A stretch of 64,000 nucleotides of DNA from Candidatus Tenderia electrophaga (GTDB lineage: Bacteria; Pseudomonadota; Gammaproteobacteria; Tenderiales; Tenderiaceae), in the NCBI GenBank assembly GCA_001447805.1, contig CP013099.1, positions 2,241,181-2,305,180 on the forward strand, written 5' to 3'. The translations under genes were made by a program, and so were the position numbers. Shown one piece after another: positions 1 to 9,364 of the stretch; position 1 is the first letter of the stretch, and the number at the start of each line of letters is the position of its first letter. Under the pieces are notes generated by a model. That model saw nothing but the letters and a program-made list of their open reading frames with translations. It had not been told where the DNA came from and made no database searches.

Positions 1-1218
1 CTGCTCGCCGCGTTCGTCATAGAGATACTCAGCGATAAAGCCGAGATCGATGGCGCTGCGGAAGATGCCCACGCGGGTGTATTCGAAACCGGCCACCGCC
101 TCGGTATAGCGCTGGTCCAACTCCCTGGTGGAGGTGGCCTCCAGCTTCCACAGCCACTCGCCCATAATCGCCTGGAGCGTCAGCCCGGTCTGATCGATGA
201 GGTTGTAACGTGGGATCAACACCGGCTGGCCTTGGGCATTCAGACCCGGGACGAAGCGCGGATCGCGGCCGGTGCCTGAGAAATGGGACACGCCGATATC
301 CCAGTCGCCGATGTAGTGTGACCAGCGCACGGCCCAATCCAGATGATTTTCTTCATCCGGCGATTCGTAGATGGCGTCCTGCTCGGTGTCCACCACCAAC
401 GGTCCGCGCAGGCGTCCCTCCTCGCCGGGAAAGCTGCGCTCGCGAAACAGCGGCAGGGCAAAGACGTCAAACGTGCCCCAATCGCTGAACCAGCTGAGGT
501 TCGCCATGGGCTGACCCAGCTTGTCCTCTTCATCGGTGTTTTCCACCAGATCCACCTGATTGATCACATCCACCAGGTGGCGCGACTCGGTCACACCCCA
601 GAACACCTTGCCCACGCCCAGGCGCAGCTCCCAGTCGTCCCAGGCATTGAGCCACATCAGTTCGCGGATATCGGCGTGGTTGCGCTCCTCGTCCGCATCG
701 CCGACGCGCACGAAGGGCACGAAGGTGAGACTGCTGCTGCGCTGATTCCAGCTGATATGAAATTCGGGCTGGATCGCCAGCGAGGCAGTGGTCTCGTGCT
801 GCTCGGTACTATAGAGCGGCGCGTCGGTGAAGTGGCGCACTTCGCCCGCCAGGGAACCGGAATAGGTGGTCCGGAAAGTGGGCGGCTTGGGCGGTTTTGG
901 TTTGGGTGGCGCCGGGTAACGCTTTACCGCCGCCGACCAACCCACGTCGGCCAGGCGGTTCTTGTCATACAAGGCTTCGCGGCTGCGCGCATACGGCCCT
1001 ACCAGCACCACGAAGGCGGGACGGCCGATCACCTCGACTTGGCGTTGCGAGACATTGAACCCAAAGGACTCGATCTGCTGGCGGATGCCGGTGGCCGTGG
1101 CAGCATCGGAAAACACCCCGATCTGCAGGTAAAAGCGCTCCTCGGCCTGAGCGACCAAGGCTGCCAGGCCGAGCATGACACCCAGCACCAGGCGTGGCCA
1201 ATAAGACTTACGCGACAT
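1..1218 (-). CDS. SPOR-domain outer-membrane protein, 3' end outside window
   Basis: The frame is open from ATG at 1218 to the window edge, so at least 406 residues are present and the C-terminus is missing. It begins with a signal peptide (MSRKSYWPRLVLGVMLGLAA, cleavage probably after VAQA). A SPOR-like segment of about residues 27-100 follows (FYLQIGVFSDAATATGIRQQ, then FVVLVGPY), the kind that binds denuded peptidoglycan. Next is a Pro/Lys linker (PAPPKPKPPKPP), then a long region of alternating polar and aromatic residues, as in an outer-membrane beta barrel. It lies 16 bases after the LolA-like gene on the same strand and is probably the last gene of the export operon. The barrel is inferred from composition; no porin family is assigned. 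Confidence 0.7.
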   Translation of the reverse strand, partial: MSRKSYWPRLVLGVMLGLAALVAQAEERFYLQIGVFSDAATATGIRQQIESFGFNVSQRQVEVIGRPAFVVLVGPYARSREALYDKNRLADVGWSAAVKRYPAPPKPKPPKPPTFRTTYSGSLAGEVRHFTDAPLYSTEQHETTASLAIQPEFHISWNQRSSSLTFVPFVRVGDADEERNHADIRELMWLNAWDDWELRLGVGKVFWGVTESRHLVDVINQVDLVENTDEEDKLGQPMANLSWFSDWGTFDVFALPLFRERSFPGEEGRLRGPLVVDTEQDAIYESPDEENHLDWAVRWSHYIGDWDIGVSHFSGTGRDPRFVPGLNAQGQPVLIPRYNLIDQTGLTLQAIMGEWLWKLEATSTRELDQRYTEAVAGFEYTRVGIFRSAIDLGFIAEYLYDERGEQ

Positions 1219-1234
1219 AATCTCGATGTTAGGT

Positions 1235-2026
1235 TTAGCGCAGCCGTCTCAAGTCGTTCACCTCAAAATCATCTTCCGTCAGACCGGTGCGAAAACGGTA
1301 GTTCTTCCAGACGATGCGGGTGGTCTTGCCAGTCTGATGATTCTCCATGAACATCTCGCTGGGACGCCAGTGGTTCTCGAGGTATTTCTTGTAACCGATG
1401 AAGGTCAGCGTCTTGAGCAGGGCATTCTTGCGATCATAGTAAACGGTCTTCTGGGGCCGATATTCCTGTTTATCGATCCAGGTCACCTGGCGCGTGTAGC
1501 CGGAATACTCATCCACCGGATAGCGCTCCACCACAAAGCATTCCAGCTTGCCGCAGGCCTCGTCACGCAGGTATTTGTAGGTGTATTTCTCCACCTCCTG
1601 CGAGCCGATATCTTCATAAGCGAATTCACTGCCCATGTAGGGGCCCGATTTGTTGCGCGAGGCGATACGCTTGACGCGTTTCAGGGCCGGCAGATAAAGC
1701 CATTGGTCATCCGGTTCCACCTTGTGGGAATAGGTCATCATGGCGGTCCCCTTGACGTCCGCCGGCTCGTCGAAGATGGACAGGCCTTTGTCGCCGTCCC
1801 CTTCCACCTCCAGGCCCCAGACCCTCACCTCGCGGCGGCTTTCGTCGCCCTGGGCGTTCTTGAGGATCATTTCCATCTCGGCCTTGAAATCGTCGAAGCC
1901 GTTGGCGCGCCGATCCGACTCCTCGGCGATTTCCAGGCCGCGCTCCTCAGGCGTTTGGGCCAGCGCCTGCACGGGCGTCAGCAGGCTTCCCAGCAATACC
2001 GCAACAACAATCCTTTTATTGAGCAT
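1235..2026 (-). CDS. LolA-like outer membrane lipoprotein-sorting family protein
   Basis: A 263-residue secreted protein. ATG at 2026 is chosen because it begins a clean signal peptide (MLNKRIVVAVLLGSLLTPVQ, cleavage near ALAQ) and has a GGAG about 15 bases upstream; an in-frame ATG at 2065 would put charged residues before the signal. The body matches the periplasmic LolA-like family that sits beside MMPL exporters: EMEMILKN near the start, then WLYLPALKRVKRIASRNKSG, the region YMGSEFAYEDIG, and a C-terminal strand ending EDDFEVNDLRRLR. Canonical LolA carries lipoproteins in a hydrophobic half-barrel; this branch probably carries another lipid between the membranes (inference). The start overlaps the end of the exporter gene by 11 bases, suggesting translational coupling. 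Confidence 0.85.
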   Translation of the reverse strand: MLNKRIVVAVLLGSLLTPVQALAQTPEERGLEIAEESDRRANGFDDFKAEMEMILKNAQGDESRREVRVWGLEVEGDGDKGLSIFDEPADVKGTAMMTYSHKVEPDDQWLYLPALKRVKRIASRNKSGPYMGSEFAYEDIGSQEVEKYTYKYLRDEACGKLECFVVERYPVDEYSGYTRQVTWIDKQEYRPQKTVYYDRKNALLKTLTFIGYKKYLENHWRPSEMFMENHQTGKTTRIVWKNYRFRTGLTEDDFEVNDLRRLR

Positions 2027-4343
2027 AGGCAACACCAGTCTCTCCTTGATCTTTCGCTTTATCAAATCTCATTAACAGGGGTGGTAGTAATAGGAAATCG
2101 GCAAGCAGCGCCAAACCAATAGTCAGGGCGGTCAACAGGCCCATGCCGGAATTCATTTCGAAGGCTGAAAACATCAGCACCAGAAAACCGGCCATCAGGG
2201 CGACCGAGGTGACCCATAATGCCATACCCACGGTGGAAAACGCATAACGCACCGCGTCCGGGCTGGACAGACCTTTCTCGCGCCGGGCGCGCACATATTT
2301 GCTGAGAAAGTGCACCGTATCATCCACCACGATGCCCAGCGTCATGCCGATCACCACCGATAGGGCCAGTCCCACCTCACCGACCACCATGCCCCAGATA
2401 CCGAAGGCCATGGCCGCCGGGATGAGATTGGGTATCAGGCTGATCAGCCCCATCTTCAGTGAGCGCAGGGCGAAGATCAATATAAAGGAAATCAACACCA
2501 AGGCGATGGTGGTGCCCTGCAACATGCTGCGGATGTTGCTGAAGCCGATATTGGCGAACATGATGGTCGGCCCGGCGCCCTGGGTCTGCATGGACGGCGG
2601 CGCATTGTCGCGCAGCCAGGCCTGGGCGCGCCGCTCCAATGCCAACAGCTCGTTGGTAGAGATACTGTCCAGGCTCACCTGCAGGCGCGTGGCGGACTTG
2701 TCCACGTCAATCTGATTATTCAGATCCAGGCCGTAGGGCAAGGACATTTCATATAGCAGCAGATACTGCGCCGCCAGGTCGCGCCGGTCCGGGGTGCGAT
2801 ACCAGGCCTGTTCATCGTTGTGCATATTTTTGTTAATGCGTTTCATAACATCGCTAAAGCTGCTGACGTGCATCACATGGGGTTGCTGGCGATACCACCG
2901 GGCGAACTTTTCCAGGGTCTCCAGATAGCCCGGATCGCTGATGCCGCCGCTCTCGCCGGCGGGCACCGAATAACTGATCTGGTACATGCCGGTGAGATTA
3001 TCGGTGGTGTAATCAGTATCCAGGCGGAACTGGATGGATTCGTCGAAATACTTCACAAATTCATCGTTCAACTCGTTTTTGGGTACAAAGGCCACCAGCA
3101 CCACGACCAGGCCCACCATGCCCCACATCAGGGGCGTCCGTTTTTCGACTACGAAGTCGCCCAGCCGTTCCATCGAGGTCCAGCCGCCTGCGCGTGCTTT
3201 CGGCTTGCGCAGCGGCAGGATCATCATCAGCGCCGGCAGGAACGTTATCGACAGCAGCCAGCCCGTCACCACCCCCATGGCGACTATGCTGCCCAGATCG
3301 CGAAACGGCGGCGCGTCGGAGAAGTTCATACTCAAGAAACCAATGGCCGTGGTCAGGCTGGTAAGAAACACCGGCTGCATGTTGATGCGCAGGCTTTCCG
3401 TCATGGCCTGGCGCCTGTCGCGGCTGAGACGAAAACTCTGTTGAAAATTGGTAAGGATGTGGACACAGTGGGCCACGGCGATCGTCATGATCACCGTCGG
3501 CGCCGCCGTGGTGGGCGGCGACAATTGAATCCCGACCCAACCGGTCAGGCCCATGGCCGAGAGGATGGCCATTAAGATCACCAGCATTGTCGCCAGGGTG
3601 CCGGCGATCATGCGCAGCGACAGGCCCACCAACAGCAGGATCAGCAGGAACATCAGCGGCACCAGGGTCTGCATATCCTGCTGCGAGGCCTCGGGGAAGG
3701 CATTGTTCATGAATACGATGCCGGTCAGGCGCACGTCGATTTGCGGATACTTGGCCTCGAACTGCTGTGCCAGCCCGCGCGCAAACCCAACCACCTCGGG
3801 CACCTCCGCCTGGGCATTCTCGCCCGGCAAATGCACGGTCACATTCACCGCCGTGACGTGGCCCGCGGGCGAAACGATGCGGTTGACCAGGCTCGGCTCG
3901 GCCAGCGCGACCTGCCTGGCCTGCTCCAGTTCGGCCGGCGTCAGGGAGTGGGCGTCCTCGACCAGATTCTCCACGATCAGATCGTCGCCGTCGGCATGCG
4001 TGTGCTGGAAATTGGTGATCGAATCGACGCGGATGGAATACGGCATCTGCCAGGCCGCCTCGGTCAACTCCTCGACGATACTCAGGGTATCTCGGTTGAA
4101 CACCTGGCCTGATTTGGGGGTGACCACGATCAGGACATTATCATCTTTACTATAGGTGTTCTGCAGTGCTTCGAAGGCCTGCAGCAAGGGGTTCTCCGCA
4201 CTGAAGAACACCCGGTAGTCATTGGAAAAGCTCAAAAAACGCACACCGCTGATGGCGGCGAAAACCCAGATCAGGGTCAAGAACAGCGCCAGCCAGCGCC
4301 AGCGAATCAACATATTTGCATACCGTTCCAACATCACCTGCAA
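2016..4343 (-). CDS. RND superfamily / MMPL-type lipid exporter
   Basis: A 775-residue inner-membrane protein with the two-fold RND layout. There is one N-terminal helix (about 14-34), a large periplasmic loop (about 35-220), five or more packed helices (from about 225, including TVIMTIAVAHCVHILTNF), then a second single helix near 405, a second loop and a final helical bundle containing IGMTLGIVVDDTVHFLSKY. That last motif, with paired Asp residues in a membrane helix, is the typical proton-relay segment of MMPL/Patched-like exporters. It is first in the operon, with the LolA-like protein and the SPOR/barrel protein behind it, so export of a lipid or hydrophobic molecule toward the outer membrane is the likely role. 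The substrate is unknown. Confidence 0.88.
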   Translation of the reverse strand: MQVMLERYANMLIRWRWLALFLTLIWVFAAISGVRFLSFSNDYRVFFSAENPLLQAFEALQNTYSKDDNVLIVVTPKSGQVFNRDTLSIVEELTEAAWQMPYSIRVDSITNFQHTHADGDDLIVENLVEDAHSLTPAELEQARQVALAEPSLVNRIVSPAGHVTAVNVTVHLPGENAQAEVPEVVGFARGLAQQFEAKYPQIDVRLTGIVFMNNAFPEASQQDMQTLVPLMFLLILLLVGLSLRMIAGTLATMLVILMAILSAMGLTGWVGIQLSPPTTAAPTVIMTIAVAHCVHILTNFQQSFRLSRDRRQAMTESLRINMQPVFLTSLTTAIGFLSMNFSDAPPFRDLGSIVAMGVVTGWLLSITFLPALMMILPLRKPKARAGGWTSMERLGDFVVEKRTPLMWGMVGLVVVLVAFVPKNELNDEFVKYFDESIQFRLDTDYTTDNLTGMYQISYSVPAGESGGISDPGYLETLEKFARWYRQQPHVMHVSSFSDVMKRINKNMHNDEQAWYRTPDRRDLAAQYLLLYEMSLPYGLDLNNQIDVDKSATRLQVSLDSISTNELLALERRAQAWLRDNAPPSMQTQGAGPTIMFANIGFSNIRSMLQGTTIALVLISFILIFALRSLKMGLISLIPNLIPAAMAFGIWGMVVGEVGLALSVVIGMTLGIVVDDTVHFLSKYVRARREKGLSSPDAVRYAFSTVGMALWVTSVALMAGFLVLMFSAFEMNSGMGLLTALTIGLALLADFLLLPPLLMRFDKAKDQGETGVAYAQ

Positions 4344-4524
4344 CTCCTACATCAACAGCTTAAGCATCTGTTTTTTCAATCAATTCTGAAGTCGGATTGG
4401 GCCGTCGTCGCCAGTCCCTATCGGCAAAAACGGGGAAAAAACAGCCGCGGATGTGCGCTGACGCGCAAATGTGAGAAAATGCGCCCTCCTTGGAACGCGA
4501 CCATTGTAACCGCAAATACCCGCT
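4344..4524. promoter_or_regulatory. Divergent intergenic region between exporter operon and mfd
   Basis: These 181 bases separate two divergently transcribed units, so promoters for both should lie here. A run of A/T-rich sequence around 4360-4390 would suit the exporter promoter. No convincing -35/-10 pair or operator was identified by eye. Confidence 0.4.
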
Positions 4525-7500
4525 ATGACGCCAGAGGCCCCGGAAATCGACGCCCCCGCTACACTGCAGGCCGCGCAGCGACGCGACCCCTTCACCCCCT
4601 ATGTGCCGGACAAACCCGGCCGCAGGACCCTCTGGGCGCGACTCTACGGCAGCAGCTTCGGCATGGTGCTGGGCCAGGGCGCGCGCCGACACGCCGGCCC
4701 CATGGTGGTCATCACCGCCGATAACCTGATGGCGGCGCGGCTGGAGCACGAACTGCGCTTCTACCTGGGCGACGACGAACAGGTGCCGGTGATCCCCTTC
4801 CCGGACTGGGAGACCCTGCCCTACGACGTCTTCTCGCCGCACCAGGACATCACCTCGCAACGGCTGGAGGCGCTCTACCGCCTGCCGACGCTGGACAAGG
4901 GTATCCTCATCATCCCGGCGTCGACGGCCATGCACCGCCTGGCGCCGCGCGACTACATCGAGGCCCACAGCCTGATGCTGGACGTGGGCGAGACCCTGGA
5001 CATCGAGGCGCTGCGTATGCGCCTGGAGCGCAACGGCTACAGCTGCGTCTCCCAGGTGATGGAACACGGCGAATTCGCCGTGCGCGGTGCGCTCATCGAT
5101 CTCTTTCCCATGGGCAGCAAGACGCCCTACCGCATCGACCTGTTCGACAACGAGATCGAGACCATCCGCAGCTTCGACCCCGAGACCCAGCTGTCGCGCG
5201 ACAACGTGGACCGCGTGCGCCTGCTGCCGGCGCGCGAGTTTCCCCTCACCAAGGAGGCCATCACCCGCTTCCGCCAGGCCTACCGCGCCGAATTCGAGGG
5301 CGACCCGGCCCGTTCGGCGATCTATAAAGACATTACCGAGGGCATCGCCCCGCCCGGCATCGAATACTATCTGCCGCTGTTCTTCGAACAGACCACTACC
5401 CTGTTCGACTACCTGCCCGACAACGCCGTGGTCGTGCTGGAAGAAGGCATCGAAGAGGCCGCCCGGACCTTCTGGAGCGAAGTGGAACAGCGCTACGACC
5501 AGCGCAAACACGACCCGGAGCGCCCCCTGCCGGCGCCCGAGCGCGTCTTCGTCCCGCCCCGCGAGCTGGACCGGGGCATGGCGCACTTCCCGCGCATCGA
5601 CTGCCACCACTTCGAAGTGGAGGACGGCCAGGGCGTGCACAACTTTGCCAGCCGCACGCCGCCATTGCTCACCGTCAATGCGCGCGCCCCACAACCCCTG
5701 GCGGCGCTGGAAACCTTTCTCAAAGAGTTCAAGGGCCGCGTGCTGTTCGCCGCCGAGACCGGCGGCCGCCGCGAGGCCCTGTTGGAATTGCTCAAACGCG
5801 ACGACATCCACCCGCGCCAATACCCGGACTGGCTCAGCTTCCTCGATGATAAGGCGCGCATCGGCATCACCATCGCGCCGCTGGAAAAAGGCCTGTTGTT
5901 CGACGACATCGCCGTCATCAGCGAACCCCAGCTGTTCGGCGAACAGGCGGTACAACGGCGCCGCCGCAAGGTCACCAAGCGCGACGACGATGCGGTGGTG
6001 CGCAGCCTCACCGAACTCATGCCCGGCAGCCCGGTGGTGCATGAAGACCACGGCGTGGGCCGTTATCTGGGACTACAGAGCCTGGAACTGAACGGCATCA
6101 CCACCGAATTCCTGACGCTGGAATACGCCGGCGGCGACAAGCTCTACGTGCCGGTCTCATCCTTGCATCTGATCAGCCGCTACACCGGCACCTCGCCCGA
6201 CAGCGCGCCGCTGCACAAGCTGGGTTCCGAGGTGTGGGCCAAGGCCAAACGCAAGGCTGCGGAAAAGGCCCACGACGTGGCCGTCGAGCTGCTGGACATC
6301 TACGCCCGCCGCGCCGCGCGCCAGGGCTATCGCTATCCCGAACCGGACGACCAGTACCGCGCCTTCGCCACCGCCTTTCCCTTCGAAGAGACGCCGGACC
6401 AGGAAGAGGCCATCCACAATGTGGTCAAGGACATGGTCTCGGCTCAGCCCATGGACCGGCTGGTGTGCGGCGACGTGGGCTTCGGCAAGACCGAAGTGGC
6501 CATGCGCGCCGCCTTCCTCGCCGTACAGGGCGGCAAGCAGGTGGCGGTGCTGGTGCCCACCACCCTGCTGGCGCAACAACACTATCAGAACTTTCGCGAC
6601 CGCTTCGCCGACTGGCCGATACGCATCGAAGTATTGTCACGCTTCCGTTCCAAGAAGGACCAGGACGCCGTCCTGAAAGACATGGCCGACGGCAAGGTGG
6701 ACATCATCATCGGCACGCACAAATTGTTGCAGGCCGGCGTTAAATTCACCGAACTCGGTTTAGTCATCCTGGACGAGGAGCACCGCTTCGGCGTGCGCCA
6801 GAAGGAACGGCTCAAGTCCCTGCGCGCCGAGGTGGACGTGCTCACCCTCACCGCCACCCCCATTCCGCGCACGCTCAACATGGCGTTGGCGGACATGCGT
6901 GACCTCTCCATCATCGCCACCCCACCCTCCAAGCGACTCGCCATCAAGACCTTCATCCGCCAGTGGGACAAGAACCTGGTACGCGAGGCCTGCCTGCGCG
7001 AGATCAAGCGCGGCGGCCAGGTCTATTTTCTCCACAACGAAGTGGAGAGCATCGAAAAACAGGCGCGCGACCTGGAAGCGTTGATCCCCGAAGCACGCGT
7101 CACCGTCGCCCACGGCCAGATGCCGGAGCGCGAACTGGAAAAGGTGATGCTCGACTTCTACCACCAGCGCTATAACATCCTGGTCTGCACCACCATCATC
7201 GAGACCGGCATTGACGTGCCCACCGCCAACACCATCGTCATGAACCGCGCCGACAAGCTGGGCCTGGCCCAGCTCTATCAGCTGCGCGGGCGCGTCGGGC
7301 GTTCCTATCATCAGGCCTATGCCTACCTCATCGTGCCGCCCAAGCGCAGCATGACCGCCGATGCGGTCAAGCGCATGGAGGCCATCGAATCCCTGGAAGG
7401 CCTGGGGGCCGGCTTCACCCTGGCCAGCCACGACCTGGAGATCCGCGGCGCCGGCGAACTGCTGGGCGAGGAACAGAGCGGCCAGATTCAAGAGGTCGGT

Positions 7501-8022
7501 TTCAGCATGTATTCCGAACTGCTCGACCGCGCCGTCAAGGCGTTGAAATCCGGCCAGGTGCCCAACCTGGATCAGCCGCTGGACCAGCACGCCGAGGTCG
7601 ACCTGCGCATCCCGGCCCTCATCCCCGAGGATTATTTACCGGATGTCCACACCCGCCTGGTAATGTACAAACGCATCGCCAACGCCGCCGACGAAGAGGA
7701 CCTGCGCGAATTGCAGGTGGAGATGATCGACCGCTTCGGTCTGCTGCCGGAACAGGCCAAGAACCTCATCCGCGTCACCGAACTCAAGCTCAAGGCCGAA
7801 CCGCTGGGCATCAAAAAGATCGAAGCCGGGCCCCAGGGCGGGCGGTTGATGTTCAGTCAAAAGCCCAACATCGATCCCATGCGAATCATCGACCTGATCC
7901 AGCACAAGAGCCGGATCTACAAGCTGGACGGTCAGGACAAACTGCGATTTACTATGCCAACCGAGACGCCGGAGCAACGTATCGAGGTGGTGGAAAAGGT
8001 GCTGCATGAACTATCGGCATAG
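4525..8022 (+). CDS. mfd: Transcription-repair coupling factor Mfd
   Basis: A 1165-residue protein, the usual length for Mfd. It releases RNA polymerase stalled at DNA lesions and recruits UvrA. The N-terminal part is UvrB-like. A CarD-like RNA-polymerase-binding module follows (SPVVHEDHGVGRYLGLQSLE, about residues 500-520). The superfamily 2 translocase has Walker A GDVGFGKTE near 648, motif II DEEHRFG near 749, motif III LTATPIPRTL, and motif VI LRGRVGRSYH. The C-terminal TRCF domain ends near residue 1150. ATG at 4525 was taken because the protein then starts at the normal place relative to homologues; no strong ribosome-binding site is seen. It is divergent from the exporter operon and 54 bases ahead of the Sel1 gene. 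Confidence 0.98.
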   Translation: MTPEAPEIDAPATLQAAQRRDPFTPYVPDKPGRRTLWARLYGSSFGMVLGQGARRHAGPMVVITADNLMAARLEHELRFYLGDDEQVPVIPFPDWETLPYDVFSPHQDITSQRLEALYRLPTLDKGILIIPASTAMHRLAPRDYIEAHSLMLDVGETLDIEALRMRLERNGYSCVSQVMEHGEFAVRGALIDLFPMGSKTPYRIDLFDNEIETIRSFDPETQLSRDNVDRVRLLPAREFPLTKEAITRFRQAYRAEFEGDPARSAIYKDITEGIAPPGIEYYLPLFFEQTTTLFDYLPDNAVVVLEEGIEEAARTFWSEVEQRYDQRKHDPERPLPAPERVFVPPRELDRGMAHFPRIDCHHFEVEDGQGVHNFASRTPPLLTVNARAPQPLAALETFLKEFKGRVLFAAETGGRREALLELLKRDDIHPRQYPDWLSFLDDKARIGITIAPLEKGLLFDDIAVISEPQLFGEQAVQRRRRKVTKRDDDAVVRSLTELMPGSPVVHEDHGVGRYLGLQSLELNGITTEFLTLEYAGGDKLYVPVSSLHLISRYTGTSPDSAPLHKLGSEVWAKAKRKAAEKAHDVAVELLDIYARRAARQGYRYPEPDDQYRAFATAFPFEETPDQEEAIHNVVKDMVSAQPMDRLVCGDVGFGKTEVAMRAAFLAVQGGKQVAVLVPTTLLAQQHYQNFRDRFADWPIRIEVLSRFRSKKDQDAVLKDMADGKVDIIIGTHKLLQAGVKFTELGLVILDEEHRFGVRQKERLKSLRAEVDVLTLTATPIPRTLNMALADMRDLSIIATPPSKRLAIKTFIRQWDKNLVREACLREIKRGGQVYFLHNEVESIEKQARDLEALIPEARVTVAHGQMPERELEKVMLDFYHQRYNILVCTTIIETGIDVPTANTIVMNRADKLGLAQLYQLRGRVGRSYHQAYAYLIVPPKRSMTADAVKRMEAIESLEGLGAGFTLASHDLEIRGAGELLGEEQSGQIQEVGFSMYSELLDRAVKALKSGQVPNLDQPLDQHAEVDLRIPALIPEDYLPDVHTRLVMYKRIANAADEEDLRELQVEMIDRFGLLPEQAKNLIRVTELKLKAEPLGIKKIEAGPQGGRLMFSQKPNIDPMRIIDLIQHKSRIYKLDGQDKLRFTMPTETPEQRIEVVEKVLHELSA

Positions 8023-8076
8023 CATGCGCGCAATTCAATATACTCAACCGTATGGGGCGCTGTCGCAATCACGATA

Positions 8077-8961
8077 ATGACAACGGAAAACAAACACAGC
8101 GTATGTCCACATTGCGGCAGTACTCACGTCAGGGTTTCCCGTTTAAACCAAAAACGGAATATTTTATACCGTCAGTTGTACACCTACTCCCGTTGCCGCA
8201 GCTGTCGGCGGCACTTTCGCACACCTAAACGAAACATCAAGCGCATGTCGCTTATAGGCGCAATGGCGACTGTCGCCGTCATACTCTCTCTTGGAGCGCT
8301 GTATCACTTTACTGCTCGGTCCAACTACCTTGCCCCCCCGCTCACCGAAAACCAACGGTTCTTAAAAGAGTTGGAATCGGCCCGTAAAGGTGATGCCGAG
8401 GCGAAATACCAACTGGGACTCAAATACAAAAACGGAGATGGCATTACACCCATGAGAGCGGAGGCGATCAAGTGGCTGACCAAGGCCGCCGAATCAGGAC
8501 ACGCCAAAGCGCAGCTGGAATTGGGTATGCTGTACTTTGGATATGTTAGCAACGACGATGTGCTTGACTTCAAGCAGGCGGGGCATTGGCTGCAACAAGC
8601 GGCGGAACAGGGTGAAGTAGACGCGCAATATGTTTTAGGGGAGATGTATGCCGACGGCCGAGGGGTGATTCAGGACTACGTGCAGGCGGCCGCATGGCTT
8701 AAGCGTGCTGCCCAGGCAGGACATTTAGACGCCATGTACAGCCTCGGCATGATGTATGTGGCGGGTAACGGCGTACCCGAGGACTTGATTGAAGCCTACG
8801 TGTGGTTCAACCTGGCGGCGGCGCAGAACAACCAAACAGCGATCATCGCCCGCGAAAAAGTGGCTGAACTGCTAAACCCGGAGCAGCTTGCCCAGGGTCA
8901 AGCGCGGTCACGCTCATGGGCGCCGTCGACTGGCGTCGCTCCCGCCACGGCGAATAGATAA
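8077..8961 (+). CDS. Zinc-ribbon, single-TM, Sel1-repeat protein
   Basis: A 294-residue protein of three parts. An N-terminal zinc ribbon has Cys pairs at 10/13 (CPHC) and 40/43 (CRSC). A transmembrane helix spans about 58-80 (from MSLIGAMATVAVILSLGALY). From about 90 onward are four Sel1-type TPR repeats, recognisable by A-x-YQLGLKYKNGDGI, AQLELGMLYFGY, AQYVLGEMYADGRG and AMYSLGMMYVAGNG. The ribbon would face the cytoplasm and the Sel1 array the periplasm if the helix is oriented by the positive-inside rule (basic RTPKRNIKR precedes it). Sel1 arrays are protein-interaction platforms; the partner is unknown. Codon usage is less GC-rich than in mfd. Confidence 0.85.
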   Translation: MTTENKHSVCPHCGSTHVRVSRLNQKRNILYRQLYTYSRCRSCRRHFRTPKRNIKRMSLIGAMATVAVILSLGALYHFTARSNYLAPPLTENQRFLKELESARKGDAEAKYQLGLKYKNGDGITPMRAEAIKWLTKAAESGHAKAQLELGMLYFGYVSNDDVLDFKQAGHWLQQAAEQGEVDAQYVLGEMYADGRGVIQDYVQAAAWLKRAAQAGHLDAMYSLGMMYVAGNGVPEDLIEAYVWFNLAAAQNNQTAIIAREKVAELLNPEQLAQGQARSRSWAPSTGVAPATANR

Positions 8962-9034
8962 AACGATATTGAGGTACCGCCAAAGCAAAAATCAGTACCC
9001 GCTTTGTAAATCAGGGAGCAGGGCTAACATGAAT

Positions 9035-9099
9035 TAGTTTCGACTTGATCTGACAGTCACTTCCGCAAAATCGGTAACTGTCAGATCAGGTCGCGACTA
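9035..9099. repeat. Long imperfect inverted repeat (23-bp arms)
   Basis: Arms at 9035-9057 and 9077-9099 pair over 23 bases with three mismatches around a 19-base loop; the inner core TGATCTGACAGT pairs perfectly. No T run follows on either strand within 10 bases, so it is not a textbook terminator. It lies between the convergent Sel1 and DUF3820 genes. Confidence 0.75.
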
Positions 9100-9118
9100 C
9101 TACCCTATCCCTCAGCGC

Positions 9119-9364
9119 TCACACCTGAGACACTGGGTTTCGTACTCGATCCAACCAGTGTTCCATCCCGTCCGCTTTTGTCTCATGAACTATCCGCATC
9201 AATTCGCCCAGCTCTGACGACGGGAAACCCTTTTTTGAGAACCAGTCCAAATAGGCCACCGGCAGGTCGATCAGAAGCGCGTTCGAATGCTTGCCAAAGG
9301 GCATTCGATAATTGGCCAGTTTGTACATCAGCTTGGGGTCGCCGTAGGTGCCTTGGGTACTCAT
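9119..9364 (-). CDS. DUF3820 family small protein
   Basis: An 81-residue cytoplasmic protein with the DUF3820 signature: YRMPFGKH near residue 20, LLIDLPVAYLDWFSKKGFP at about 30-48, then ELGELMRIVHE. Members are small, soluble and widespread in Gammaproteobacteria; one has been annotated as a putative quorum-sensing-regulated virulence factor, but no biochemical function is secure. It converges with the Sel1 gene across the inverted repeat and is divergent from the cold-shock gene. The start has a moderately purine-rich upstream (AGAGAGGCCGG). Confidence 0.82.
   Translation of the reverse strand: MSTQGTYGDPKLMYKLANYRMPFGKHSNALLIDLPVAYLDWFSKKGFPSSELGELMRIVHETKADGMEHWLDRVRNPVSQV

Noticed and set aside
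343-1350. A 335-codon plus-strand open frame at the window start
   Set aside because: It runs antisense through the SPOR-protein gene and into the LolA-like gene; its translation is not protein-like, while the minus-strand frame has a signal peptide and SPOR domain.
4360-6051. A 563-codon open frame on the minus strand
   Set aside because: It lies antisense to mfd, is an artefact of GC-rich codon usage, and has low-complexity His/Val/Gly-rich sequence with no domain.
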